Below are positions 55,540 through 63,673 of a stretch of DNA of 64,000 bases, piece by piece. Origin of the DNA: Tolypothrix sp. PCC 7910 (GTDB lineage: Bacteria > Cyanobacteriota > Cyanobacteriia > Cyanobacteriales > Nostocaceae); NCBI RefSeq assembly GCF_011769525.1, contig NZ_CP050440.1, positions 4,279,501 through 4,343,500 on the forward strand, written 5' to 3'. Made by a program: the position numbers and the translations under genes. The notes beneath the pieces are model-generated. The model saw only the letters and a program-made list of their open reading frames with translations, was not told where the DNA came from and did no database searches. The stretch's first letter is position 1. Every line of letters begins with the position of its first letter.

Positions 55540-57000
55540 AACACACCAGGCAAATAATAGTAAAGGTTGCAACGAGGAAGATTTGATGTGTGTTTAAGAA
55601 CTATTGCAAAGATGGCTCTTGCGAGCTAGCGATAGATATCTTTATGAAGATTTTCTATCAGGAAAACCTGGACATGAGCATTCTAGATTGTTGTAACTAA
55701 ACCGTCATCACTGGTTCAGTCATTAAGAGTTTTGAGATTAGCAATTTCAACCTCTACAGGATTTTTGTCCTGCACCCAACCCACCAAAATTGCAATTTAC
55801 TTTTAATGTTTGTTACAAATTATCTATCTTGCGTATGCCATAATTGCCTGATTTTATATCCTAAAATAACGAGCGATCGCTTTTTAGCATTTCTTGCAAT
55901 TATCTCTAAAAAATCACTTCATCCTATTGCTACTAATGCAGGAAAATAACTCCCCAATTACAAGGTAAGTTTCTGCATTAACAACCTTTAACACTATGGT
56001 TTAGGCAGTATATTGGTGAATTTTGACAATTTAGTTAAATTCCTAAATTTATTGGAACAGTATCTACTCCGCTGGAATTTTTAATTTTCCCAGTAAGCAA
56101 ATCTTAGAACATAGTTTCCTAAGTTAAGTAACCATTCTAATTTCTTTCGGATTGCCAGGATGTACTAAGAGTCTTGCTCCCTAGACTCTAAGAGGAATTG
56201 GTTCTGGCTTTTTAACTAACTAGTATAGCCAAACATTACTTGGCTATTACCTAAGCAAGCTATGATTGACTTCAAGCCATTACTAAGGTGATTATCTTGA
56301 TGTTCTGGCTATTATTATCGTTACTAAAAAACCATAACGATATTGAAGCGGACTTACCAGAGCAAAAGGACTTTATCGAGTTACCTCAATATTGTCTTGA
56401 AGTCTTTTTGCATTCTTACTTTTTGATTCCTGTTTTTACATTAACACAGATTTACTAATTTATTTTTCCCAAATCAAATTATTTTTCAATTTTTAAAATA
56501 TTGCTCATATCTAACTAATTTATATTTTATTAACTTGATTTCTATCTATAAAGTATTAGTTTTAGCAATTTTTATTAGTGGAATGCTTTAGTATCGCGCG
56601 CACATCAACTGAAAGGTCTACTTAAAAGAAGTGATATATAACACCTAATACATACATAACTTATATAGTGCAGTTTCGAGATTGTCCAACTAAAATATTG
56701 GGAGCAATCAAAAACTTACCTTTGTAAAATATGTAACTCAAACTTTAGAAAGATATTCTCTAGAGTAATTGAATATCGTGTTAAGGTTGAATATGAGAAT
56801 AAAATAGTATACAAGTTTTGCTTTGCTTACTAACAAGGTTTTAATTTTTCTTATTGACAAGATTATTGTTCCTTCTCAACGCCAGTGAGTTCAAGAATTA
56901 AATTCTATTGATTGCTATAGCCATAAATCTGCGAACTCACCAATGTGAGGAGACCAAAATTTAAGATGATTTTTACTTAATCCTTTAATGTCAGATATTT
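55540..57000. other. Long AT-rich non-coding region upstream of nifH
   Basis: About 1.4 kb without a convincing gene. A 52-codon frame (56300-56458, MFWLLLSLLKNHNDIEADLP...) has AAGGTG about 13 nt before its ATG and a hydrophobic start, but no supporting evidence. I did not find a GTA-N8-TAC NtcA site. There are no heptamer arrays here, unlike most gaps in the window. Confidence 0.4.
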
Positions 57001-57414
57001 ATGGAATCTAAAAAATACAAAATTGAATACAAGTTTCATTCCATTCACATTGAAGAGGAGTCATTAAGCAGAAAAGCTTATTACTATAAAATTTTTGGGG
57101 AATTATGCCATAACGGCGGATTCGTCAATTCAATTGCTGAGGCAGAAAAAGAAGCAAAAGATAAGATTGACGAAAAATTTCATTTCATCGAGAAAAAAGC
57201 TGCATTGCACAGATATTGTGTAATGCGTGATTTTGAAAGTTTTGTGGAATTGCTCAACCAACAACAAGAAATCTCGAAAGAGGTAGCTTATCAAGTAGCT
57301 TCTCAACTTGCTTTAGCTTCAGCATTAAAGTCTTTTACCAAGGAATTTATAAGTCTTGATAATAATAGCTCAGTAGATGTTAATAGAGATGTAAGTGCAG
57401 AAAACTTGGACTAA
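57001..57414 (+). CDS. Unknown small protein
   Basis: 137 residues, no family recognised. Charged and Lys/Glu-rich, with an N-terminal strand region (KKYKIEYKFHSIHIEEESLS) then a helix (AEAEKEAKDKIDEKFHFIEK), and a C-terminal helical part (QQQEISKEVAYQVASQLALA). No signal peptide or membrane helix, so probably cytoplasmic. ATG 57001. It is convergent with the gene at 57448, with 33 bp between the two stop codons. Confidence 0.55.
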   Translation: MESKKYKIEYKFHSIHIEEESLSRKAYYYKIFGELCHNGGFVNSIAEAEKEAKDKIDEKFHFIEKKAALHRYCVMRDFESFVELLNQQQEISKEVAYQVASQLALASALKSFTKEFISLDNNSSVDVNRDVSAENLD

Positions 57415-57447
57415 TTAATCAATTATGGTTTTGTTTGCAGGTAGCCA

Positions 57448-57963
57448 CTAAAATGCTGGCTCCATCACCCTTCCCTTTGTAAGTAGGCCAGCTTCCAAAG
57501 TCCATAAATTATTACATAAGGCAAAATCTGGCACTTTGAATTCAAATGGATGGGGTGGTGGTTGTAATAGGGAAGGTGCAACTTGATTCTGTGCTTCAAC
57601 TAAGCTGACTATCCAAGGAAGAAAATCTAAAATTTCTGTTGGCAAGATTGTTAATTCAAAGTCCCACAGCAGATTAAGCCCTCGGGATTTTTGCAACTTT
57701 TTTCCCATCATGAATTGAAGAGCGCTTTTGTTAATAGCTAGTCGCAGAATAAACGGGCGCAATGGATTAAATTCATCTGGTGCTGTATAAGCGTAGATGT
57801 TGACATAATTTAGTTGTTCCCTATCATCTATCCAAGATGCAATAGGTGAGTTACTACTATAAGATGTGCTAGTAATTCTCACTGGAGTTTTCATAGCAGC
57901 AGCGAACAGAGAGTAAAATTCACTCCTGAGTTCGTTAACAATGTGTTTGGCTTCTGGGGTCAT
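57448..57963 (-). CDS. Unknown protein
   Basis: 171 residues, no family recognised. Mixed alpha/beta composition: an N-terminal helix (EAKHIVNELRSEFYSLFAAA), strands in the middle (YVNIYAYTAPDE, FILRLAINKSALQFMM), and a Pro-rich loop (PSLLQPPPHPFEF) before a final helix-poor end. No signal peptide. ATG 57963. It lies about 120 bp downstream of the thioredoxin gene on the same strand and might be read with it. Confidence 0.55.
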   Translation of the reverse strand: MTPEAKHIVNELRSEFYSLFAAAMKTPVRITSTSYSSNSPIASWIDDREQLNYVNIYAYTAPDEFNPLRPFILRLAINKSALQFMMGKKLQKSRGLNLLWDFELTILPTEILDFLPWIVSLVEAQNQVAPSLLQPPPHPFEFKVPDFALCNNLWTLEAGLLTKGRVMEPAF

Positions 57964-58082
57964 GTTTACTACACCTAAATTATTGTGTAGATTGTATGTC
58001 TAGGAAAATTTTTAAGGATAAAGGAATTATGCTGAGTACCTCCCAAAAGGATGGGAGAACTAGGAATTACCTGCAAAAGAAT

Positions 58083-58415
58083 CTAAATAAGCTCAGAGAT
58101 AGCACTGGTGAATTTCTCATAAGGAGAAACTCCAACAATAGTTTCTACTAACTCACCATCTTTGAAAATTAAAACTGCTGGAATACCGCGAAGACCAAAT
58201 TTTTTGAACAATGGTTTGTTACTATCCACGTCTACTTTAACAACTTTAACGCTACCTTGATACTCTTGGGCAATTTGATCCATTAATGGGGCAATAATAC
58301 GACAAGGGCCACACCAAGTAGCAGTAAAGTCAACTACAAGAATTTTTTCTTCATTTAAAAGCGTTTCAAATTCACTTTCTTGGATATAAGAGACTAAATC
58401 TGTATTTGTGGACAT
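58083..58415 (-). CDS. trxA: Thioredoxin
   Basis: 110 residues from ATG 58415, with GAGGA about 8 nt upstream; the longer frame from a TTG overlaps that ribosome site and is rejected. The active site WCGPC (Cys35, Cys38) with ATWCGPCRIIAPLMDQIA and the cis-Pro region RGIPAVLIFKDGEL are complete. Thioredoxins reduce disulfides of target enzymes using ferredoxin- or NADPH-linked reductase. Which type (m, x, or y) is not settled. The gene name is for the family only. Confidence 0.93.
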   Translation of the reverse strand: MSTNTDLVSYIQESEFETLLNEEKILVVDFTATWCGPCRIIAPLMDQIAQEYQGSVKVVKVDVDSNKPLFKKFGLRGIPAVLIFKDGELVETIVGVSPYEKFTSAISELI

Positions 58416-58817
58416 TTTGGAATTCCTCAATATTAAACTAAAACTTCAAAAAAATAGTTATCGGCAACCTTATAGGCAAGGAATATTCAATATTTTACCG
58501 ATAAATTGAGCCAAAAACTTTCTTTATTAAAAAGCAATATGCTTGGGTTAAGCTGATTAGCGATTGATTTGTGACTTGTTGAAAAAGCCAAAGATTGGGG
58601 GATTCTCCCCCAAACCCCCGATTGGGTGACGGTTGCGTCCCCCAAACCCCCTCCAAAATTATTGTTCTGTTTTTTGTTAGGTAACTAGTACCGCACGGTG
58701 GAATTCAAAATTCTCTGTTGGAAAGTACTGAACTGTATTTTATTAAAGGGCTAATAATTTGTTTGGCAAAGTTAGCAATATATGCTTGCTTTGGCAGCCA
58801 AAATTGTTTAATAAAAA
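58416..58817. other. Gap with dispersed repeats
   Basis: Contains the ~30-bp dispersed repeat AACTAGTACCGCACGGTGGA then ATTCAAAATTC (58683-58713) and a GGGGGATTCTCCCCCAAACC-type block (58597-58650). No gene seen. Confidence 0.6.
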
Positions 58818-58841
58818 GGCTCAGGCAAAATCGCCTGAGCC
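58818..58841 (-). terminator. Rho-independent terminator of the RRM gene
   Basis: GGCTCAGGC (58818-58826) pairs with GCCTGAGCC (58833-58841); on the minus strand the stem is followed by TTTTTATT. It lies ~65 bp beyond the stop codon of the RRM gene at 58905. Confidence 0.88.
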
Positions 58842-58904
58842 GCTAATACATCAAGTTAATTAATTGATCTAACGGGTTAAATCAAGTAGATAAATTACCG
58901 AAGC

Positions 58905-59213
58905 TTAATAACGGTTGCGTCCGCCGTAATTACCACGGTTACCACCACCACCAAATGAGCTTCCTCTATCTTCTCTGGGCTTAGCTTTATTGACTTTTAA
59001 GTCTCTTCCCATCCACTCAGCACCATCAAGAGCCTCAATAGCAGCATTTTCTTCTGCATCTGTACCCATTTCGACAAAACCAAAGCCGCGCACACGGCCT
59101 GTTTCACGATCTGTAGGTAGCTGAACCCGTTTGACAGAACCATATTCTGCAAAAACTGCATTCAGGCTAGCTTCGGTAACTTCGTAAGAAAGATTGCCTA
59201 CATAAACTGACAT
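58905..59213 (-). CDS. RRM RNA-binding protein with Gly-rich C-terminus
   Basis: 102 residues. One RNA recognition motif: RNP2 VYVGNLSY (residues 3-10), RNP1 RGFGFVEM (residues 43-50), and EALDGAEWMGRDLKVNKAKPR closing the fold; a Gly/Arg/Asn tail (GGGGNRGNYGGRNRY) follows. Such cyanobacterial Rbp proteins bind single-stranded RNA, some are induced by cold and some help direct mRNA to the thylakoid membrane. GGAG lies 7 nt before ATG 59213. A second RRM gene is at 59953. An intrinsic terminator is at 58818-58841. Confidence 0.93.
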   Translation of the reverse strand: MSVYVGNLSYEVTEASLNAVFAEYGSVKRVQLPTDRETGRVRGFGFVEMGTDAEENAAIEALDGAEWMGRDLKVNKAKPREDRGSSFGGGGNRGNYGGRNRY

Positions 59214-59595
59214 AGATTGTCTCCGAAATTGTAAATATGTAGAGATTTAGATTTCGGAGAAAAGTTTGTAAATATCAAAAACAAAAAGCCTGTCAATACT
59301 AAAAACAAAAGCTGTTAACCGAATTAATTCTCACCTCTCATTATGGCATATAAATTTAGTTTTAGGTGAAGGATGGAAAAATAATATAGCAATCTAAATT
59401 TATTCTCCATTGCAAATAGGATGCGTTACGCGATCGCATAACGCACCCTATCTGACTGACACGAATAATTTTGTGCATGATGTTTCTAGTTAAAACTGCG
59501 CTAAAGCGCAACTACGGACATTTTTTAATGCAACATCTTAGCTGTGTCAATCTACTACAGGTATGACTTTTAGTTCAATGATGGGGAAAACAATA
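59214..59595. other. Gap with GCGTTACG palindrome
   Basis: At 59419-59451 ATGCGTTA-CGCGATCGC-ATAACGCA is an inverted repeat enclosing HIP1; at 59493-59510 GCGCTAAAGCGC is a second palindrome. The RRM leader should lie at 59214-59290. No gene seen. Confidence 0.5.
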
Positions 59596-59805
59596 TTAGC
59601 TTACTAATTCAACTAAAGCTTCCCTCTCAAACCTGACTACGCATGAGACTAAGCAGCCACGGTAATGCCCACTGGTGAATACTGAGAGTGTGACATTAGA
59701 CTGACCTAGATCTAAAATTTGTTTTACCTTACAAAGTTGCCGTTTATTTTTGCAGTATGCAAATATGCGATCGCCAGCTTTGACTTCTAATGCTTTTATT
59801 TTCAA
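59596..59805 (-). CDS. Small protein of unknown function
   Basis: 69 residues, starting with TTG at 59803-59805; the frame has a stop two codons upstream and no ATG or GTG before it. The chain is strand-rich with an SH3-like look (MKIKALEVKAGDRIFAYCKN, QLCKVKQILDLGQSNVTLSV, GCLVSCVVRFEREALVEL) and three Cys residues. Family not recognised. It lies between two RRM genes on the same strand, so an RNA-linked role is possible but not shown. Confidence 0.5.
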   Translation of the reverse strand: MKIKALEVKAGDRIFAYCKNKRQLCKVKQILDLGQSNVTLSVFTSGHYRGCLVSCVVRFEREALVELVS

Positions 59806-59952
59806 TTTCTACTCACTTCTAGAGTTATTCATCTCAACCATAGGATTTATGGGGATGTTGTTGACCTGATTTTGGTTAGAATTAATTTTGGTTTCTATGT
59901 AAGCACAACAATAATTGAAGTATTTCAGCGTAATATATACACTAAGACAAGG

Positions 59953-60207
59953 TTAAGCTACATCTGCGATGGTTTTAGCTCTATTTACTTTCAGGCTATA
60001 ACCCATCCATTCAGTACCTTGTAATCCATTAATCGCTGCTACTTCTTCGGTGTCTTCGTCCATCTGGACAATAGCAAAACCTCGCTTCTCGCCTGATTTT
60101 TGCTTGGTAGATACTAGTATTCTTTTTACAGACCCATACATTAAAAAGACTTGTCTAATATCCTCATCTTCAATTTCATGGGATAGATTGCCAATATAAA
60201 CTGACAT
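59953..60207 (-). CDS. RRM RNA-binding protein, short form without Gly-rich tail
   Basis: 84 residues, one RRM. RNP2 VYIGNLSH (3-10), RNP1 RGFAIVQM (about 43-50), and GLQGTEWMGYSLKVNRAKTI. The RNP1 aromatic at the third/fifth positions is partly lost (FAIV in place of FGFV), which may weaken RNA binding. It has no Gly-rich tail, so it resembles the RbpD-like class. GGAG lies ~8 nt before ATG 60207. It is a second RRM gene 740 bp upstream of the first, same direction. Confidence 0.88.
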   Translation of the reverse strand: MSVYIGNLSHEIEDEDIRQVFLMYGSVKRILVSTKQKSGEKRGFAIVQMDEDTEEVAAINGLQGTEWMGYSLKVNRAKTIADVA

Positions 60208-60770
60208 AGAATATCTCCGAATTAACAGAATGTAGAGATTTAGATTTGGAGAGGTATCTCTATAGTCACTTGACCAAAAATATTTCTCAATAATTTGATA
60301 GTAACATGGTTTTAAATTTCAAACCTACTTAAATCATTACGAGTATTAAACAGCTTGATTTTCTAGCTGAAAATTTTATCAGGGAAAATAGACATTTAAT
60401 TTTTTTGAGAAGAAGCAATCGATAGCTAACTCAGTCCGGAGAAATTTGCAATTTATGCAATCGTTGCTTAATCCTGGATTTTGGATGTAGATATTTAACT
60501 AGAAACAGCCGCAATTTGTAGTTGAACCCACAATTATTGACTACTAAAAAGTTTCTTCTTTATATATCTTTGTATTTCTTGATATTTTTCCTGAGATTCG
60601 ACAGTTGATTTACATCAGTAGGGAATGCGATCGCGTCCCCAGCACTATCATATTTTCTTTTAGTAACGCACCATCTTTGTCGATGCCTTACTCTCTACTA
60701 ACGCATCCTACTATTTAAGGTTTACTGAAAGGTAATCTCGTCCTCACAACCTCGGCCTCACAACAATTTA
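60208..60770. other. AT-rich gap before the 63-bp minisatellite
   Basis: No gene recognised. It holds a TAACGCACCATC...CTAACGCATCCTA segment near 60664-60710 related to the GCGTTACG repeats, and nothing else notable. Confidence 0.4.
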
Positions 60771-61022
60771 ATTAGCAAAAGCAAATATTGCTTTCTTAAA
60801 ATCTCCTTTTGCTTTCTCACAAGCTGTTTGTGCTTTCTCATTTCAGTGTATTTAGCAAGCCAAAGCAGATATTGCTTTCTCACAAGCTGTTTGTGCTTTC
60901 TCATTTCAGTGTATTCAGCAAGCCAAAGCAGATATTGCTTTCTCACAAGCTGCTTTGGCTTTCTCATTTCGGTGTATTTAGCAAGCCAAAGCAAATATTA
61001 TTTTCTCAAAAGTTGCTTTTGC
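60771..61022. repeat. 63-bp minisatellite, three full copies plus degenerate ends
   Basis: Full units start at 60809, 60872 and 60935 with TTGCTTTCTCACAAGCTG and continue through TTCAGTGTATTTAGCAAGCC and AAAGCAGATA; a degenerate fourth begins at 60998 and a partial one precedes 60809. Copies differ at only a few positions. Inside the unit AGCCAAAGCAG and CTGCTTTGGCT form an inverted repeat in the third copy. Frames on both strands stay open because 63 is a multiple of three; none is called a gene. Confidence 0.92.
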
Positions 61023-61199
61023 AGGTTAATTTGCGTAATTTCTTTTAAAAATCGCAGAATTACTATGTAGCTAAATTTATTTGAGATTTGCCAAAATTCT
61101 CTCAGGCTGATCGATAGGAAATTTTTTTAAGGTAAAGAAGATTAAATCAGTTAATCAGTCAACGGTAAACGGTCAAAAACCTGATGGAGTAATTATGGC

Positions 61200-61318
61200 A
61201 GGATTTACGCCAGCAAAATTTGTCATTGCAACTGCAACGTAGCGTAGGGAAGCAATCCCACAATTCTAGGCGATTACGTCGCTACGCTTGTAATTCTGTG
61301 ACTTTTGCGTAAGTCTTA
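61200..61318. repeat. MITE-like element, AGGATTTACGCCA / TAAGACTTACGCAA ends
   Basis: Inverted ends at 61200-61212 and 61305-61318; the body has TTGTCATTGCA and TCGCTACGCTTGTAATT, as in the decayed copy at 10102-10205. It lies upstream of the gene at 61387. Confidence 0.75.
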
Positions 61319-61386
61319 TATGCAATCAAGTCTGTATTTTTACTTAATTGTTAACTGAGAACCAGATTAGAAGGTGCATCTTAAAT

Positions 61387-61809
61387 ATGGCTAGAAGACA
61401 AAGAACTTCCGATGTGTTAATTAAAGCAGTGCGTCGTGCAGCTGGCATTAAATCAATTGATTCAAACTTAGATGCAGGTAATGGATTGAGTTTATTTGCC
61501 TATTCCAACCTCATCGAGACAATGCGAGAGCAAGAAAATGTCTACAACAGTGCGCTTGCTAACTTGGATAGGTTATATAGTGAGATGTTGGCAACCGAGC
61601 GTCAGCTGGCAGACATGACAGAACATATGCTGATGGGTGTTGCAACTAAATATGGCAAAAGCAGTGTAGAGTATGGTATGGCGGGAGGAGTTCCGAAAAA
61701 CCAACGCCGCAAGGGACTGCGAGGCGAATCAGCAATTGAGCCTACTGGGGAAGAAGCAATTATTGCCAGGGTTAATGGCAATGGCAAGGTTAAAAGTCAA
61801 AAATTATGA
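61387..61809 (+). CDS. Unknown coiled-coil-type small protein
   Basis: 140 residues from ATG 61387 (AGAAGGTG about 11 nt upstream); the frame extends to 61348 but the MARRQRTSDVLIKAVRRAAG start fits better. Basic N-terminus, a central helix with heptad character (LIETMREQENVYNSALANLD, RLYSEMLATERQLADMTEHM), then a basic, disordered-looking tail (GVPKNQRRKGLRG). No family recognised. It could be a nucleic-acid-binding helix protein; that is inference only. A hairpin GGTGCGTTG/CAACGCACC follows at 61821-61848. Confidence 0.6.
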   Translation: MARRQRTSDVLIKAVRRAAGIKSIDSNLDAGNGLSLFAYSNLIETMREQENVYNSALANLDRLYSEMLATERQLADMTEHMLMGVATKYGKSSVEYGMAGGVPKNQRRKGLRGESAIEPTGEEAIIARVNGNGKVKSQKL

Positions 61810-61820
61810 TGATTTTTGGT

Positions 61821-61966
61821 GGTGCGTTGCGCTGTGCGACAACGCACCCTACTAGCGTGGCAAGGCTAAAATAGTGCGTTAGATTAGAAAAAATTAACCG
61901 CCGATAAACACAGATAAACGCGGATAAAATTAATCTCTAATGCAACATTTAAGGCTTGCCACGCTA
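61821..61966. repeat. GGTGCGTTG hairpin and adjacent MITE (61853-61966)
   Basis: GGTGCGTTG (61821-61829) pairs with CAACGCACC (61840-61848). Directly after it a 114-bp element has long inverted ends: TAGCGTGGCAAGGCTAAAAT from 61853 and TAGCGTGGCAAGCCTTAAAT from 61966 on the other strand. Its centre carries the ATAAACGCGGATAAA repeat. Confidence 0.8.
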
Positions 61967-62060
61967 CTACGTTGAAGTTTCTTTTGTTGCAGAGATTTAG
62001 GGAGTTCTAGACAATAAATTATCCAATTAATTTATTTAGATGATATTTTTCCCTGCTCCC

Positions 62061-62091
62061 TGCCCCCTTACCAATAAAGCGATAGTATATT
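62061..62091. repeat. Shared 3' element: CTGCCCCCT plus AAGCGATAGTATATT
   Basis: TGCCCCCTTACCAATAAAGC then GATAGTATATT lies 10 bp beyond the phoD stop; almost the same element is 18 bp beyond the MDR gene stop (41073-41099). Confidence 0.7.
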
Positions 62092-62101
62092 GGGAAGTCC
62101 C

Positions 62102-63673
62102 TTACGCCCTTTGTGCGCCTGGTTGCTCGTTTTGCACTACAAAGGAAGCTAGGGTACTAATAGCAGCGGTAGGACTAGTAATAGTTGAGACAACCCGGTA
62201 ATCGGTTTGCCAAAGTTTTGGAGTGAGTTTGCAACGAACGTAGCCGCGAGATGCACCATCAAAGAATTTGGTGTGGGGGTTGTCGATTAATGCGGCTTGA
62301 ACTGGGGCGATAAATGCGGTGGGGAAGTCTGAGGAAATGGAGGTTCCAACAAATTCTGTACCTACTGTAATGGAAGCGGGGTTGTTGAAGTCGGTTTTGA
62401 GGTCATGCACCCAACTAGAATGGATATCGCCAGTAATCACTACTGGGTTGGAAGGTTGGCGTTGTTGCAGAAAGTTTAATAGCCGATTGCGCGCTGCTAC
62501 GTAACCATCCCACTGATCGACGTTGAATAATCCGATGTCTGGGCGCGGATCAAAATCATATTCCGCTAGCATAGTTTGTTGAGCAATTACATTCCAGCGC
62601 GATCGCGATTTATCTAATCCCTGGAATAACCACTGCTCTTGCTCTTTCCCTGTCATCGTCGCATTGGCATCGAAAGCTTGAACGCAACGGGGTTTAAGTC
62701 CATCATTACAAGGTTGATCGGTGCGATACTGGCGGGTATCTAAGACGTTAAACTCTGCTAAATCACCGTAAGTAAAACGGCGATAAAGTTGCATATTTGA
62801 CTTGTTGGGTAGGGAAGACTCACGCAATGGCATATGTTCGTAGTATGCTTGGTAAGCATAGGCTCGCCTCGTGATAAATGCTTCCAGGCTTTGATTTTCT
62901 TCTGGGATTAAATTAGCGTAGTTATTTTCGACTTCATGATCATCCCAAGTTACTATCCAAGGAAAGGCAGCATGAGCAGCTTGCAGATTGAGGTCTGTTT
63001 TATATAAAGCGTGACGGTTGCGATAGTCAGCAAGGGAGAAGATTTCAGCACTATTATGCTGGCGTGGGCCTCCGGGTTGTGGGCCGTATTCGTAAATATA
63101 ATCACCAAGATGAACTACTAAGTCAATTTCTTCTTTAGCTAAATGTTGAAATGCTGTATAGTAGCCGTTTTGCCAGTCTTGGCAAGAAACAAAAGCGAAG
63201 TTGAGTTGCTTGGTAGAACGATGGAATGCGCTAGCTGTACGAGTCCGCCCAATGGGGCTAAGTTCATTACCTACTTTAAATTGATACCAGTACCAACGCT
63301 CAGGCTCTAAACCACGCACATCAATATGTACTGAGTGTGCTAGTTCTGGAGTTGCTAAGGCTTTGCCTTTTTGTACAACTTTTCTCATATTTTCATCCAA
63401 AGCAACTTCCCAACGCACTACAATGTTTGCCATCGGCATTCCACCACCGTTAAGCGGATCGGGAGCTAGTCGCGTCCATAAAACAACACCATCTGGTAAA
63501 GGATCGCCAGAGGCAACACCAAGATTGAAGGGATAACCAGAAAACTTAGGTTTTGCGATCGCTGGACTCCATTGGCTAGTCATCGCCAACCCTGTTAAGA
63601 ATCCTGCACTTAGCAAAAAACTCCGCCGTCTGCAACGATTGTTTAGCAGTTGATTGCAATGCATGAATTCCAT
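62102..63673 (-). CDS. phoD: Alkaline phosphatase D (PhoD-like phosphodiesterase)
   Basis: 523 residues from ATG 63673, with GAGGAG 5 nt upstream; a GTG at 63679 overlaps that site and is less likely. A Tat-type signal (NRCRRRSFLLSAGFLTGLAM) exports the folded enzyme. PhoD releases phosphate from mono- and diesters using Fe3+/Ca2+. The N-terminal Fn3-like domain (FNLGVASGDPLPDGVVLWTR) precedes the catalytic core: FVSCQDWQNG (metal Asp/Cys), HLGDYIYE, TWDDHEVENN, and VITGDIHSSWVHD. A candidate Pho box lies about 70-100 bp upstream. Confidence 0.94.
   Translation of the reverse strand: MEFMHCNQLLNNRCRRRSFLLSAGFLTGLAMTSQWSPAIAKPKFSGYPFNLGVASGDPLPDGVVLWTRLAPDPLNGGGMPMANIVVRWEVALDENMRKVVQKGKALATPELAHSVHIDVRGLEPERWYWYQFKVGNELSPIGRTRTASAFHRSTKQLNFAFVSCQDWQNGYYTAFQHLAKEEIDLVVHLGDYIYEYGPQPGGPRQHNSAEIFSLADYRNRHALYKTDLNLQAAHAAFPWIVTWDDHEVENNYANLIPEENQSLEAFITRRAYAYQAYYEHMPLRESSLPNKSNMQLYRRFTYGDLAEFNVLDTRQYRTDQPCNDGLKPRCVQAFDANATMTGKEQEQWLFQGLDKSRSRWNVIAQQTMLAEYDFDPRPDIGLFNVDQWDGYVAARNRLLNFLQQRQPSNPVVITGDIHSSWVHDLKTDFNNPASITVGTEFVGTSISSDFPTAFIAPVQAALIDNPHTKFFDGASRGYVRCKLTPKLWQTDYRVVSTITSPTAAISTLASFVVQNEQPGAQRA

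Noticed and set aside
56300-56458. 52-codon frame upstream of nifH
   Set aside because: A weak ribosome site is present but there is no recognisable domain and the region is AT-rich; kept only as a remark.
60758-61070. Open frames of 78-80 codons across the 63-bp repeat, both strands
   Set aside because: Same reason: repeat length is divisible by three, so frames remain open. No start context and no non-repeat part.
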